Assembly: GCF_002939475.1 (NCBI RefSeq)
Contig: NZ_PKFQ01000001.1
Span: 1,674,001-1,738,000, forward strand
Reading direction: 5' to 3'
DNA from: Streptomyces cinnamoneus
GTDB lineage: Bacteria > Actinomycetota > Actinomycetes > Streptomycetales > Streptomycetaceae
Length of the DNA: 64,000 nucleotides
Below the pieces are notes generated by a model. The model was not told the DNA's origin. It saw only the letters and a program-made list of their open reading frames with translations, and made no database searches. The position numbers were made by a program, and so were the translations under genes. This document shows, piece by piece, positions 1 to 8,291 of this stretch (positions are counted from its first letter, which is position 1; every line of letters starts with the position of its first letter).

Positions 1-109
1 GGGCGGGTTTGAGGGCGGCGTCGCCGGCGTACCGTCCGGCCGCCACCGCGACCGCGCCGGCACCGATCAGGGTGGCGGCCGCCGTGGCCGTCGCTCCGCG
101 CAGTCCCAT
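1..109 (-). CDS. N-terminal fragment of an exported or membrane-anchored protein (truncated by window edge)
   Basis: Reading the minus strand from an ATG at 109 gives about 36 codons running off the left edge, beginning MGLRGATATAAATLIGAGA and continuing VAVAAGRYAGDAALKPA. A GGAGG-like stretch lies immediately before the ATG, rather close to it. The segment is an alanine-rich hydrophobic helix typical of a signal peptide or signal anchor. Streptomyces hydrolases can start this way, but the catalytic part is outside the window, so no function is assigned. It is transcribed in the same direction as the aldolase gene upstream of it, with a 77-bp gap. Confidence 0.5.
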   Translation of the reverse strand, partial: MGLRGATATAAATLIGAGAVAVAAGRYAGDAALKPA

Positions 110-186
110 CCCCTCCAGTCTGGGCCCCGGGCGGGGGCGGCGTCCACCGGGCGGCGGACGGGTGCCGCCCGGGGCGGGGGCGGGGG

Positions 187-903
187 TCAGCGCTGTCCGT
201 AGCCGCGGTACTTCTCGGTCACCTCGGCGAGCCGCTGGGGGGTGAGGAGGGTTGGGGTGCGGCCGGGGACGGCGGACGCGGCGAGCCAGACCCGGCACAT
301 CCACTCCAGCTGGGCGGTGCGGTCGTAGGCCTGGTCCAGGGTGGTGCCGTAGGTGAGGGTGCCGTGGTTGCGCAGCAGGCAGCCGGTGCGGCCGTCGAGG
401 GCCGCCAGCATGTGCGCGGCCAGCTCCTCGGAGCCGTAGAGGGCGTAGGGGGCGACGCGGACCGGCCCGCCCAGGGCGGCGGCCATGTAGTGGATCAGCG
501 GCACCTCGTCGACCAGGGTGGACACGGCCGTGGCGTGGACGGCGTGGGTGTGCACGATCGCGGCGGCGTCGGTGGAGCGGTAGACGGCGAGGTGCATGGG
601 CAGCTCGCTGGTGGGCACCAGCTCGCCGAGGACCTGGCGGCCGTCGAGGTCGACGCCGACCGCGTCGCCGGGCCCGAGGCGGTCGTAGGGCACGCCGCTG
701 GGCGTGACGAGCACCACATCCCCCACCCGGGCGGAGACGTTGCCCGAGGTGCCGACGACGAGTCCTTCGGCAGTCGTGCGGCGGGCGCTGGCGACCAGCT
801 CGGCCCAGGCGCCGCCCAGGTCGGCGGGGATGCCGGGGGGTATGGGCCCGCCCGCCCCGGTGCGGCCGCGCGCGGTCCTCGCGTCCTCTTCTGGAACCCT
901 CAT
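187..903 (-). CDS. class II aldolase/adducin family protein (fuculose-phosphate-aldolase-like)
   Basis: A 238-residue soluble protein of the class II aldolase family, whose zinc-dependent members cleave sugar phosphates such as L-fuculose 1-phosphate or ribulose phosphates. The substrate-phosphate motif GTSGNVSAR is near residues 52-60, a zinc-ligand pair HTHAVHATA lies near 120, and a further histidine occurs in LLRNHGTLTYG near 180. The first ~25 residues are a low-complexity Arg/Gly/Pro segment before the domain begins, so a start a little downstream is possible. It is divergent from the phosphate transporter gene, and the PHO box lies 42 bp upstream of its start, so phosphate control of this gene too is possible. 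The exact substrate cannot be told from sequence. Confidence 0.88.
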   Translation of the reverse strand: MRVPEEDARTARGRTGAGGPIPPGIPADLGGAWAELVASARRTTAEGLVVGTSGNVSARVGDVVLVTPSGVPYDRLGPGDAVGVDLDGRQVLGELVPTSELPMHLAVYRSTDAAAIVHTHAVHATAVSTLVDEVPLIHYMAAALGGPVRVAPYALYGSEELAAHMLAALDGRTGCLLRNHGTLTYGTTLDQAYDRTAQLEWMCRVWLAASAVPGRTPTLLTPQRLAEVTEKYRGYGQR

Positions 904-944
904 CGGCTTGCCCCTCCGGTCGGTGTCCGCCGCACCCCGACCCC

Positions 945-966
945 GTTCACCTTCCGTTCACCCAGG
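945..966 (+). promoter_or_regulatory. PHO box (PhoP operator) upstream of pit
   Basis: Two adjacent 11-bp direct repeat units, GTTCACCTTCC (945-955) and GTTCACCCAGG (956-966), match the Streptomyces PhoP repeat consensus (GTTCAYYY followed by a G/C-rich tail). The box lies 49 bp upstream of the pit start and 42 bp from the divergent aldolase start. In S. coelicolor the orthologous pitH2 promoter is known to be PhoP-bound and phosphate-starvation induced. Assignment here is by motif. Confidence 0.85.
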
Positions 967-1014
967 GTCCCTACGGTCGCCGCGTACTGACCATCGAACT
1001 GATTGCCTGGGTGA

Positions 1015-2268
1015 ATGGAAAACATCACGCTTCTCATCGGGATCGTGATCGTCACGGCCTTGGTGTTCGACTTTACGAACGGCTTCCACGACACGGCCAA
1101 CGCCATGGCCACCACCATCTCCACCGGGGCGCTCAAGCCCAAGGCCGCGGTGGCGATGTCGGCGGTTCTCAACCTCGTCGGCGCGTTCCTCTCGGTGGAG
1201 GTCGCCAAGACGATCTCCGGCGGCATCATCGACGAGAGTGCCGGCATCCGACCAGAGGTGATCTTCGCCGGGCTCGTCGGCGCCATCGTCTGGAACCTGG
1301 TGACGTGGCTGGTGGGCCTGCCCTCCAGTTCCTCCCACGCCCTCTTCGGTGGTCTGATCGGCGCGACGATCGTCTCCGTCGGCTTCGACGCGGTCAACGC
1401 CGACAAGATCGTGATGAAGGTCCTCATCCCGGCCGTCGCCGCGCCCCTCGTGGCCGGCCTCGCCGCGACGGCCGCCACGCGCCTGACGTACCGCCTGACC
1501 AAGGGGCGGGACGAGCAGGAGACCGCCAAGGGCTACCGCGCCGGCCAGATCGCCTCGGCCGCCCTGGTCTCCCTCGCCCACGGCACCAACGACGCCCAGA
1601 AGACCATGGGCGTGATCACCCTCGCGCTGGTCGCCGGCGGCGTCGTGGCCCCGCACTCCGACCCGCCCCTGTGGGTCATCGTCTCCGCGGGCCTGGCCAT
1701 CGCGCTCGGCACGTACCTGGGCGGCTGGCGCATCATCCAGACGCTCGGCAAGGGCCTCACCGACATCAGGCCGGCCCAGGGCTTCGCCGCCCAGACCGGT
1801 GCCGCCACGGTGATCCTCGCCTCCTCGCACATCGGCTTCGCGCTCTCCACCACCCAGGTCTGCTCCGGCTCGATCATGGGCGCCGGCCTCGGCCGCAAGG
1901 GCGGCGTGGTGCGCTGGTCGACCGCCGGCCGCATGGTCGCCGCCTGGGTCCTGACCCTGCCCGCCGCGGGCCTGGTCGCCGGTGGCGCGGCCCTCCTCGC
2001 CGACCAGGGCGACTGGGGCGTGGCCGCGGTCGCCGTCCTCGGCCTGGCCGTGTCCGGCGCGATCTGGGCGGCCTCCCGCCGCAAGCCGGTCTCCCACGAC
2101 ACGGTCAACGACCTCAACGTGCCGCAGGGCCTGCCCGCCGAGCCGGCCGGTGTCGTCACCGCCGCCCTCCAGGCCGTCGCCCCGCCGCCGGCCGGCCCCC
2201 TGTCCGCCGTCCCGGCCGCCCCCGCGGCCCAGACCGCAGCTCCCGCCGCCGCGACGGCGACGAGCTGA
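1015..2268 (+). CDS. pit: low-affinity inorganic phosphate transporter, Pit family
   Basis: A 417-residue integral membrane protein that takes up phosphate, generally as a metal-phosphate complex with protons. It shows the two inverted Pit repeats: the first signature DFTNGFHDTANAMATTIS at about residues 19-36 and the second, GTNDAQKTMGVI, near 190. About ten membrane segments are visible, followed by a Pro/Ala-rich cytoplasmic tail after residue 370. ATG at 1015 is chosen because it starts directly at the first hydrophobic segment. A GTG at 1011 is in another frame. It is probably cotranscribed with the 80-residue gene 25 bp downstream. Control by PhoP is expected from the PHO box. Confidence 0.95.
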   Translation: MENITLLIGIVIVTALVFDFTNGFHDTANAMATTISTGALKPKAAVAMSAVLNLVGAFLSVEVAKTISGGIIDESAGIRPEVIFAGLVGAIVWNLVTWLVGLPSSSSHALFGGLIGATIVSVGFDAVNADKIVMKVLIPAVAAPLVAGLAATAATRLTYRLTKGRDEQETAKGYRAGQIASAALVSLAHGTNDAQKTMGVITLALVAGGVVAPHSDPPLWVIVSAGLAIALGTYLGGWRIIQTLGKGLTDIRPAQGFAAQTGAATVILASSHIGFALSTTQVCSGSIMGAGLGRKGGVVRWSTAGRMVAAWVLTLPAAGLVAGGAALLADQGDWGVAAVAVLGLAVSGAIWAASRRKPVSHDTVNDLNVPQGLPAEPAGVVTAALQAVAPPPAGPLSAVPAAPAAQTAAPAAATATS

Positions 2269-2293
2269 GGAACCGGAAACCAAGGAACCCCGC

Positions 2294-2536
2294 ATGCACA
2301 TCAACTGGGAAGCCCTCGGCCAGGTCTTCGGCGTCAGCCTCGTGGTCACCGTCGGTCTCGTGGGCGTCTTCACCCTCGGCATCATCGGTACGTCCCCCCG
2401 CAAGCCCCAGGAGCAGCCGGACGGCACCGTCGCCGCGGTCGCCGGCCCGGCCGCGCTCGTGCGCACCGGCGCGTACGCCTGCTACGCCCTGTGCGCGGCC
2501 GCCGTGGGCTACGGCATCTACCTCATCGTCGCCTGA
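2294..2536 (+). CDS. small membrane protein downstream of pit
   Basis: An 80-residue protein beginning MHINWEALGQVFGVS, with one hydrophobic helix at about residues 12-32 and a second at about 60-79, separated by a short polar loop (PRKPQEQPDG). It lies 25 bp after pit on the same strand and before a strong terminator hairpin, so the two form a bicistron. Small two-helix proteins sit next to pit in many streptomycetes. A role as an accessory or stabilising partner of the transporter is inference, and no known domain was recognised. Confidence 0.8.
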   Translation: MHINWEALGQVFGVSLVVTVGLVGVFTLGIIGTSPRKPQEQPDGTVAAVAGPAALVRTGAYACYALCAAAVGYGIYLIVA

Positions 2537-2557
2537 CGCGGGGACAGCCCCGCGCGT

Positions 2558-2593
2558 GAAGCGCCGGTCCGGCAGCCGCCGGGCCGGCGCTTC
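2558..2593 (+). terminator. hairpin terminator after pit and its small partner
   Basis: A perfect 10-bp stem, GAAGCGCCGG (2558-2567) with CCGGCGCTTC (2584-2593), closes a 16-nt loop 21 bp after the stop codon. It separates the pit transcript from the cobalamin riboswitch leader. Strong GC stems without a long U tract are usual for streptomycete terminators. Confidence 0.75.
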
Positions 2594-2689
2594 GTCGTTT
2601 CCGCGCGCCCCGTGGCCGGAGCCCGGTCACGGGGCGGTGGACCCACCGGCCCCACTGCCCCACGGCCGCCTCATCGCAGGTCAGGGTGA

Positions 2690-2902
2690 GTTGACGCCCG
2701 TTCCCGGGCCGTGGTGGACTTCCGGAGCCAAAACGGCGACAGCAGAGGAAGCCGGTGCGAGTCCGGCGCGGTCCCGCCACTGTCACCGGGGAGCGCACCC
2801 CCAAGCGATGGCCACGGCGTGAGCCGGAAGGCCGGGGGCGGCGTGGATCCGGGAGCCAGGAGACTCTGGTCGCCGTCACGTCGAGCCAGGGCGCGGACCC
2901 TG
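2690..2902 (+). promoter_or_regulatory. cobalamin (B12) riboswitch upstream of cobD
   Basis: The leader contains the hallmark B12 box (about 2748-2783), with the core GTGCGAGTCC followed by GCGCGGTCCCGCCACTGT, preceded by AGCAGAGGAAGCC and followed by the variable arms and the closing AGCCAGGAGACTCTGGTC at about 2854-2871. This matches the adenosylcobalamin riboswitch family. A small hairpin, CAGGG/CCCTG (2887-2902), lies just upstream of the cobD ribosome-binding site GTGAGGA and could be the expression platform that occludes translation when ligand is bound. Exact 5' and 3' limits are approximate. Binding should repress the whole cob operon. Confidence 0.93.
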
Positions 2903-2922
2903 AGTGAGGACACAAGCCGGCC

Positions 2923-3894
2923 ATGCCCTTCTGCGGTTTCGCCTGCGGCACCGCCCTCGGCTATCTCGCCGACCTCGTCTTCGGCGACCCCCGCCGCGGC
3001 CACCCGGTGGCCGCCTTCGGGCGCGCCGCGCACGCCGTCGAACAGCGCCTGTGGCGCGACCACCGCGGCCACGGCGCCCTGCACACCCTCGTCTGCGCGG
3101 GCGGCGCCGTGGCCGGCGCCGGACTGCTGGCCCGCGCCGTACGCGGCCGCCGCGCCCCCGGCGTCGCCCTGACCGCCGCCGCCACCTGGGCCGTGCTGGG
3201 CGGGACGTCGCTGGGCCGGGAGGCGCGGGCCATCGGCGGTGCGCTCGCCGCGGGCGACATCGAGGTCGCCCGGGAGCGGCTGCCGCACCTGTGCGGGCGC
3301 GACCCGCAGGCCCTGGACGGGCAGCAGATCGCCCGGGCCGTCGTGGAGTCCGTCGCCGAGAACACCTCCGACGCCGTCGTGGGCGCCCTGTTCTGGGGCG
3401 CGCTGGGCGGGGTGCCGGGGCTGGCGGGCTTCCGGGCGGTGAACACGCTGGACGCGATGGTGGGTCACAAGTCGCCCCGCCACCGCCGCTTCGGCTGGGC
3501 GTCCGCCCGGCTCGACGACGTCGTGGGCTGGCCCGGTGCCCGGCTCACCGCCGCCCTCACCGTGCTCGCGGGCCCCGACCCGCGCGGTGCCTGGCGGGTG
3601 GCCCGCCGTGACGCCTCCCGCCACCCCAGTCCCAACGCCGGCCCGGTCGAGGCCGCCTTCGCCGGCGCCCTGGGCGTGCGGCTCGGCGGCACGCTCGCCT
3701 ACGCCGGGCGCGTCGAGCACCGGCCCGTGCTGGGCGCGGAGCTGCGTCCGGTCCGGGTGGCCGACATCGAGCGCGCGGTGCGGCTCTCGCGCCGGGTGTC
3801 GCTGCTGGCCGTGGGCACCGCCATCGGCGGCCGTGCGCTGGGCAGCCTTGTGAAGAGCGCCGCGGCGTCGGCCGCGAGGAGGAGGAACCGGTGA
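2923..3894 (+). CDS. cobD: adenosylcobinamide-phosphate synthase (CobD/CbiB)
   Basis: A 323-residue membrane protein that attaches the aminopropanol side chain to adenosylcobyric acid late in cobalamin synthesis. The family signatures are clear: [19 protein letters not shown] at residues 15-33, the block [21 protein letters not shown] near 145-165, and [19 protein letters not shown] near 174-192. Hydrophobic segments occur near the N-terminus and around 45-90. It is the first gene after the B12 riboswitch, and its stop overlaps the GTG of cobQ (GTGA at 3891), indicating translational coupling. Confidence 0.95.
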   Translation: MPFCGFACGTALGYLADLVFGDPRRGHPVAAFGRAAHAVEQRLWRDHRGHGALHTLVCAGGAVAGAGLLARAVRGRRAPGVALTAAATWAVLGGTSLGREARAIGGALAAGDIEVARERLPHLCGRDPQALDGQQIARAVVESVAENTSDAVVGALFWGALGGVPGLAGFRAVNTLDAMVGHKSPRHRRFGWASARLDDVVGWPGARLTAALTVLAGPDPRGAWRVARRDASRHPSPNAGPVEAAFAGALGVRLGGTLAYAGRVEHRPVLGAELRPVRVADIERAVRLSRRVSLLAVGTAIGGRALGSLVKSAAASAARRRNR

Positions 3895-5408
3895 CAGCTC
3901 CAAGGGGCGGGGGCCTGCTGGTGGCGGGGACCACCTCGGACGCGGGCAAGAGCGTGGTGACCGCCGGCATCTGCCGCTGGCTGGTCCGCAGGGGCGTCAA
4001 GGTCGCGCCGTTCAAGGCGCAGAACATGTCGCTCAACTCGTACGTGACGCGCGAGGGCGCGGAGATAGGGCGTGCCCAGGCGATGCAGGCCGCCGCCGCG
4101 CGCGTCGAGCCGAGCGCGCTGATGAACCCGGTGCTGCTCAAACCCGGCGGGGACCGGAGCAGCCAGGTCGTGCTGATGGGCAAGCCGGTGGGCGAGCTCA
4201 GCGCGCGCGGCTACCACGCGGGGCGCCAGGAGCAGCTGTTCGGGACGGTGACCGCGTGCCTTGAGGAGCTGCGGCGGACGCACGACGCGGTGATCTGCGA
4301 GGGCGCGGGCAGCCCGGCCGAGATCAACCTGCGGCGGAGCGACATCGTCAACATGGGCGTCGCCCGCGCGGGCCGGCTGCCCGTCGTCGTGGTCGGCGAC
4401 ATCGACCGGGGTGGCGTCTTCGCGTCCTTCTTCGGCACGACGGCCCTGCTCTCGCCCGAGGACCAGAAGCTGATAGCGGGCTACGTCGTCAACAAGTTCC
4501 GCGGCGACGTGACGCTGCTGGAGCCGGGGCTGGAGATGCTGCGCGGCCTGACCGGGCGGCCCACGCTGGGCGTGCTGCCGTTCGCCCACGGGCTCGGCAT
4601 CGACGAGGAGGACGGCCTGCGGGTGTCGCTGCGCGGGGCGGTCCGCGAGTCGGTGGTCGCCCCGCCGTACGGCACCGACGTGCTGCGGGTCGCGGTGTGC
4701 GCCGTTCCGCTGATGTCGAACTTCACGGACGTGGACGCGCTGGCCGCGGAGCCGGGCGTGGTGGTGCGGTTCGTGGACCGGGCCGAGGAACTGGCCGACG
4801 CGGACCTGGTGGTGGTGCCGGGGACGCGCGGCACCGTGAAGGCCCTGGCGTGGCTGCGCGAGCGCGGCCTGGCGGACGCGCTGAAGCGGCGCGCCGCGGA
4901 GGGCCGCCCGGTGCTGGGCGTGTGCGGCGGCTTCCAGGTGCTGGGCGAGCGCATCGACGACGAGGTGGAGTCCCGGGCGGGCACGGTCGAGGGGCTGGGC
5001 CTGCTGCCGGTGCGGGTGCGGTTCGCGGTGGAGAAGACCCTGGCCCGGCCGGCCGGCAAGGCGCTGGGCGAGCACGTCGAGGGGTACGAGATCCACCACG
5101 GCGTCGCCGAGGTCCTGGACGGGGAACCGTTCTTGGACGGCTGCCGGGTGGGTGCGGTGTGGGGGACGCACTGGCACGGCTCGCTGGAGAGCGACGGCTT
5201 CCGGCGGGCGTTCCTGCGCGAGGTCGCACGGGCGGCGGGCCGGGCGTTCGTGCCGGCGCCCGACACGTCCTTCGCCGCGCTGCGCGAGGAACAGCTGGAC
5301 CGGCTGGGCGATCTGATCGAGGAGCACGCGGACACGGACGCGCTGCTGCGGCTGATCGGGGACGGGGTCCCGGCGGGGCTGCCGTTCATCCCGCCGGGGG
5401 CGCCGTGA
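3891..5408 (+). CDS. cobQ: cobyric acid synthase (CobQ)
   Basis: A 505-residue glutamine-dependent amidotransferase that amidates side chains b, d, e and g of adenosylcobyrinic a,c-diamide. The N-terminal dethiobiotin-synthetase-like ATPase domain starts [15 protein letters not shown] (near residue 11) and contains [14 protein letters not shown]. The C-terminal type I glutamine amidotransferase domain has the nucleophile elbow [12 protein letters not shown] (Cys near 344) and a catalytic histidine in [10 protein letters not shown]. The GTG start at 3891 overlaps the cobD stop. The cobN gene expected next in streptomycete cob clusters is missing. Confidence 0.96.
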   Translation: MTAPRGGGLLVAGTTSDAGKSVVTAGICRWLVRRGVKVAPFKAQNMSLNSYVTREGAEIGRAQAMQAAAARVEPSALMNPVLLKPGGDRSSQVVLMGKPVGELSARGYHAGRQEQLFGTVTACLEELRRTHDAVICEGAGSPAEINLRRSDIVNMGVARAGRLPVVVVGDIDRGGVFASFFGTTALLSPEDQKLIAGYVVNKFRGDVTLLEPGLEMLRGLTGRPTLGVLPFAHGLGIDEEDGLRVSLRGAVRESVVAPPYGTDVLRVAVCAVPLMSNFTDVDALAAEPGVVVRFVDRAEELADADLVVVPGTRGTVKALAWLRERGLADALKRRAAEGRPVLGVCGGFQVLGERIDDEVESRAGTVEGLGLLPVRVRFAVEKTLARPAGKALGEHVEGYEIHHGVAEVLDGEPFLDGCRVGAVWGTHWHGSLESDGFRRAFLREVARAAGRAFVPAPDTSFAALREEQLDRLGDLIEEHADTDALLRLIGDGVPAGLPFIPPGAP

Positions 5409-5583
5409 TGAGCGGCCCACCATCCCCACGGAAGCGGGGAGCGGACAACACGCGGACCGTCGTCGCCTCGGCGGTGCCGGGGGTGCATCCCCACAGATGG
5501 GCGGCCGAGATCACCAGCATGCCGCGCCTTCCACTCGGTGCACACGCCATCGGACGAATGCCACTCGAAGGAGCGATCAGCTC
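5409..5583. other. cobQ-chelatase junction: no gene, cobN absent, CRISPR-repeat-like motif
   Basis: A 175-bp stretch without a convincing gene. At 5420-5442 lies CCATCCCC, six bases, then GCGGGGAGC, the same length and outer arms as type I-E CRISPR repeats known from Streptomyces (CCATCCCC-N6-GCGGGGAGC), though the loop differs. A partial second copy of the left half (CATCCCCAC) recurs at 5486, 65 bp on. No array with regular spacing is present. A ribosome-binding site, GAAGGAG, at about 5567-5573 serves the next gene. This is either a relic at a cobN deletion junction or coincidence. Confidence 0.4.
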
Positions 5584-7692
5584 ATGAGCACCCCCTATCC
5601 CTTCACGGCGATCGTCGGCATGGACGATCTACGACTGGCCCTGCTGCTGACCTCGGTCTCCCCCGCGGTGGGCGGCGTGCTCGTACGCGGCGAGAAGGGC
5701 ACGGCGAAGTCCACTGCCGTGCGCGGTGTCGCGACGCTGATGCCGTCTGTCGCCGTCGTCGACGGCTGCCGGTTCTCCTGTGACCCGGTGGCACCGGACC
5801 CGACGTGCCCTGACGGGCCGCACACGGCGGACGCGGCGGGCAGCGCACGCCCCACACGCATGGTGGAACTGCCGGTAGGGGCCTCCGAGGACCGGCTCGT
5901 CGGCGCCCTCGACATCGAGCGGGCCCTCTCAGAAGGCGTCAAGGCCTTCGAGCCGGGCCTGCTGGCAGCCGCACACCGCGGCGTGCTCTACGTCGACGAG
6001 GTCAACCTCCTCCACGACCACTTGATCGACCTGCTGTTGGACGCCGCCGCGATGGGCGCCTCGTACGTCGAGCGCGAAGGCGTCTCCGTCCGGCACGCCT
6101 CCCGCTTCCTCCTCGTCGGCACCATGAACCCCGAAGAGGGCGAGCTGCGACCGCAGTTGCTCGACCGTTTCGGGCTGACCGTCGAGGTCGCGGCCTCCCG
6201 CGACACCGACGAGCGCGTCGAGGTCGTGCGCCGCCGCCTCGCCTACGACGAGGACCCGGCCGCCTTCGCCGCCAAGTGGGCGGCGGAGGAGGACGCGCTG
6301 CGCGAGCGCATCGCCGCCGCGCGGGCGCTGCTGCCGGCCGTACGGCTCGGGGACGGCGCGCTGCGCCGGATCGCCGCGGTGTGCGCCGGTTTCGAGGTGG
6401 ACGGCATGCGGGCCGACATCGTGACCGCTCGGACGGCGACGGCGCTGGCCGCGTGGGCGGGGCGTACGGACGTCACGACCGAGGACGTGCGGCAGGCGGC
6501 GCTGCTGGCGCTGCCGCACCGGCGCCGCCGCAATCCCTTCGACGCCCCCGGTCTGGACGAGGACAAGCTCGACGAGATCCTCAGGCGGTTCGAGGACGAG
6601 GAGCCGGACCCCGAGCCGGACCCCGAGCCCGGGGGCCCGGAGGACGGCGGCCCCGGCGACGAGGATCCGGATGGCGGCGGTCCGGACGGCGGCGGCCGAC
6701 CGCCGCAGGACGGCCCCCGCCCCGACGGCGCGGGCGGCCCCGACGTGCCGCAGCAGCGGCAGGACTCCCCCGCAGCCGACCCCGCCCCGCGGCAGAACTC
6801 CTCCGACGGCGTGCCCGGAAGCGAGGGCGAGGCCCCCGAGGCACCCGCCGTCGCGGCCGCGGAGCCCTTCCGGACGCGCCGGTTCGATGTACCCGGACTC
6901 GGTGAGGGCGCCGACGGCCGCCGCTCCCGGGCCCGTACCGCGCACGGGCGCACGACGGGGGCGCGCCGGCCTCGCGGCGGTGCGCTCGCCAAGCTGCACC
7001 TCGCCGCGACCGTGCAGGCCGCCGCCCCGCACCAGCGGGCGCGTGGCCGCTCGGGCCCGGGGCTGCTCGTCCGCCGGGACGATCTGCGGGAGGCGGTGCG
7101 CGAGGGGCGCGAGGGCAATCTCGTGCTGTTCGTCGTGGACGCCTCGGGCTCGATGGCGGCCCGCAAGCGGATGAGCGCCGTCAAGGGCGCGGTGCTGTCG
7201 CTGCTGATGGACGCCTACCAGCGCCGCGACAAGATCGGCATGGTCACGTTCCGGGGCTCGGGCGCGGAGGTGGCGCTGCCGCCGACGTCCTCGGTGGAGG
7301 CGGGCGCGGCGCGGCTGGAGAAGCTGCCGACCGGCGGCCGCACCCCGCTGGCCGAGGGCCTGCTGCGGGCGCACGAGGTGCTGCGGGTGGAGCGGATGCG
7401 TGATCCGTCCCGGCGTCCCCTGCTGGTCGTGGTGACGGACGGCCGGGCGACGGGCGGCCCGGAGCCGCTGGCGCGGGCCGCGCGCGCGGCCCGGCTGCTG
7501 GCCGGCGAGGGCACGGCGTCGGTCGTCGTGGACTGCGAGGCCGGGCCGGTGCGGCTGGGCCTGGCGGCTGAGCTGGGCCGCGAGCTGGGCGGGCCGGTCG
7601 TGACGCTCGACGAGCTGCGCGCGGACAGCGTGGCCACGCTGGTGCGCGGCGTGCGTACCGTACGGAACACCGACAACAGGAGGGTCGCGTAA
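5584..7692 (+). CDS. ChlI/ChlD-type chelatase subunit fusion (AAA+ plus von Willebrand A), cobaltochelatase-associated
   Basis: A 702-residue protein. The N-terminal AAA+ domain resembles magnesium-chelatase subunit I: Walker [10 protein letters not shown] at residues 36-44, Walker [11 protein letters not shown] near 137, and sensor motif [19 protein letters not shown]. An acidic, Pro/Gly-rich linker spans about residues 335-440. The C-terminal integrin-I domain has the metal-binding motif [11 protein letters not shown] and TDGRATGG. Such fusions power cobalt insertion together with CobN, but cobN is not next to it here. ATG 5584 is chosen for its GAAGGAG site at good spacing; in-frame codons upstream lack similarity. 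Its TAA overlaps the cobO ATG by one base. Confidence 0.9.
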   Translation: MSTPYPFTAIVGMDDLRLALLLTSVSPAVGGVLVRGEKGTAKSTAVRGVATLMPSVAVVDGCRFSCDPVAPDPTCPDGPHTADAAGSARPTRMVELPVGASEDRLVGALDIERALSEGVKAFEPGLLAAAHRGVLYVDEVNLLHDHLIDLLLDAAAMGASYVEREGVSVRHASRFLLVGTMNPEEGELRPQLLDRFGLTVEVAASRDTDERVEVVRRRLAYDEDPAAFAAKWAAEEDALRERIAAARALLPAVRLGDGALRRIAAVCAGFEVDGMRADIVTARTATALAAWAGRTDVTTEDVRQAALLALPHRRRRNPFDAPGLDEDKLDEILRRFEDEEPDPEPDPEPGGPEDGGPGDEDPDGGGPDGGGRPPQDGPRPDGAGGPDVPQQRQDSPAADPAPRQNSSDGVPGSEGEAPEAPAVAAAEPFRTRRFDVPGLGEGADGRRSRARTAHGRTTGARRPRGGALAKLHLAATVQAAAPHQRARGRSGPGLLVRRDDLREAVREGREGNLVLFVVDASGSMAARKRMSAVKGAVLSLLMDAYQRRDKIGMVTFRGSGAEVALPPTSSVEAGAARLEKLPTGGRTPLAEGLLRAHEVLRVERMRDPSRRPLLVVVTDGRATGGPEPLARAARAARLLAGEGTASVVVDCEAGPVRLGLAAELGRELGGPVVTLDELRADSVATLVRGVRTVRNTDNRRVA

Positions 7693-8291
7693 TGCCCAAG
7701 GGACAGCCGGCCGTCGTCCCCGACGACGGTCTCACCACGCGCCAGCGGCGCAACCGGCCGCTGGTCTTCGTCCACACCGGCGTCGGCAAGGGCAAGTCGA
7801 CGGCGGCCTTCGGGCTGGCGCTGCGGGCGTGGAACCAGGGCTGGCCGATCGGGGTGTTCCAGTTCGTGAAGTCGGCGAAGTGGAAGGTCGGCGAGGAGAA
7901 CGCGCTGCGGGTGCTGGGCGCCTCCGGCGAGGGCGGGACGGTCGACTGGCACAAGATGGGCGAGGGCTGGTCGTGGATCCAGCGCGACAGTGAGCTGTCC
8001 AACGAGGAGAAGGCCCGTGAGGGCTGGGAGCAGGTCAAGCGCGACCTGGCGGCCGAGACGTACAAGCTCTACGTGCTCGACGAGTTCGCGTACCCGATGC
8101 ACTGGGGCTGGATCGACACCGACGAGGTGATCGAGGTGCTGCGGGACCGCCCCGGCACCCAGCACGTGGTGATCACCGGCCGCAACGCCCCGGAGAAGCT
8201 GGTGGAGTTCGCCGACCTGGTGACGGACATGTCGAAGGTCAAGCACCCGATGGACACCGGTCAGAAGGGCCAGCGGGGCATCGAGTGGTGA
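7692..8291 (+). CDS. cobO: corrinoid (cob(I)yrinic acid a,c-diamide) adenosyltransferase
   Basis: A 199-residue CobO/BtuR-family enzyme that transfers the adenosyl group of ATP to the cobalt of corrinoids. It has the P-loop VHTGVGKGKSTAAFGLALRA at about residues 28-47, the conserved FQFVKSAKWKVGEE, VLDEFAYPMHWGWID near 123-137 and HVVITGRNAPEKLVEFADLVTDM. Length and motifs match the family. The ATG shares a base with the preceding stop (TAATG) behind an AGGAGG site, and the 3' end overlaps cobB, so it sits in the middle of a coupled operon. Confidence 0.96.
   Translation: MPKGQPAVVPDDGLTTRQRRNRPLVFVHTGVGKGKSTAAFGLALRAWNQGWPIGVFQFVKSAKWKVGEENALRVLGASGEGGTVDWHKMGEGWSWIQRDSELSNEEKAREGWEQVKRDLAAETYKLYVLDEFAYPMHWGWIDTDEVIEVLRDRPGTQHVVITGRNAPEKLVEFADLVTDMSKVKHPMDTGQKGQRGIEW

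Noticed and set aside
9..245. Plus-strand open frame at the window start
   Set aside because: Pro/Arg-rich low complexity; the minus strand here carries a plausible signal-peptide start and the 3' end of the aldolase gene.
958..2466. Long open frame of about 500 codons on the minus strand opposite pit
   Set aside because: High-GC coding regions routinely leave open antisense frames; its translation is low-complexity Arg/Gly/Ala with no motifs, while the plus strand encodes an unmistakable Pit transporter.
5413..5583. A functional CRISPR array
   Set aside because: Only one near-complete repeat-like unit and a partial second at irregular 65-bp spacing; no cas genes in the window.
5409..5587. 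Short open frame [14 protein letters not shown]... between cobQ and the chelatase gene
   Set aside because: No ribosome site, no recognisable similarity and composition unlike neighbouring proteins; treated as junction sequence.
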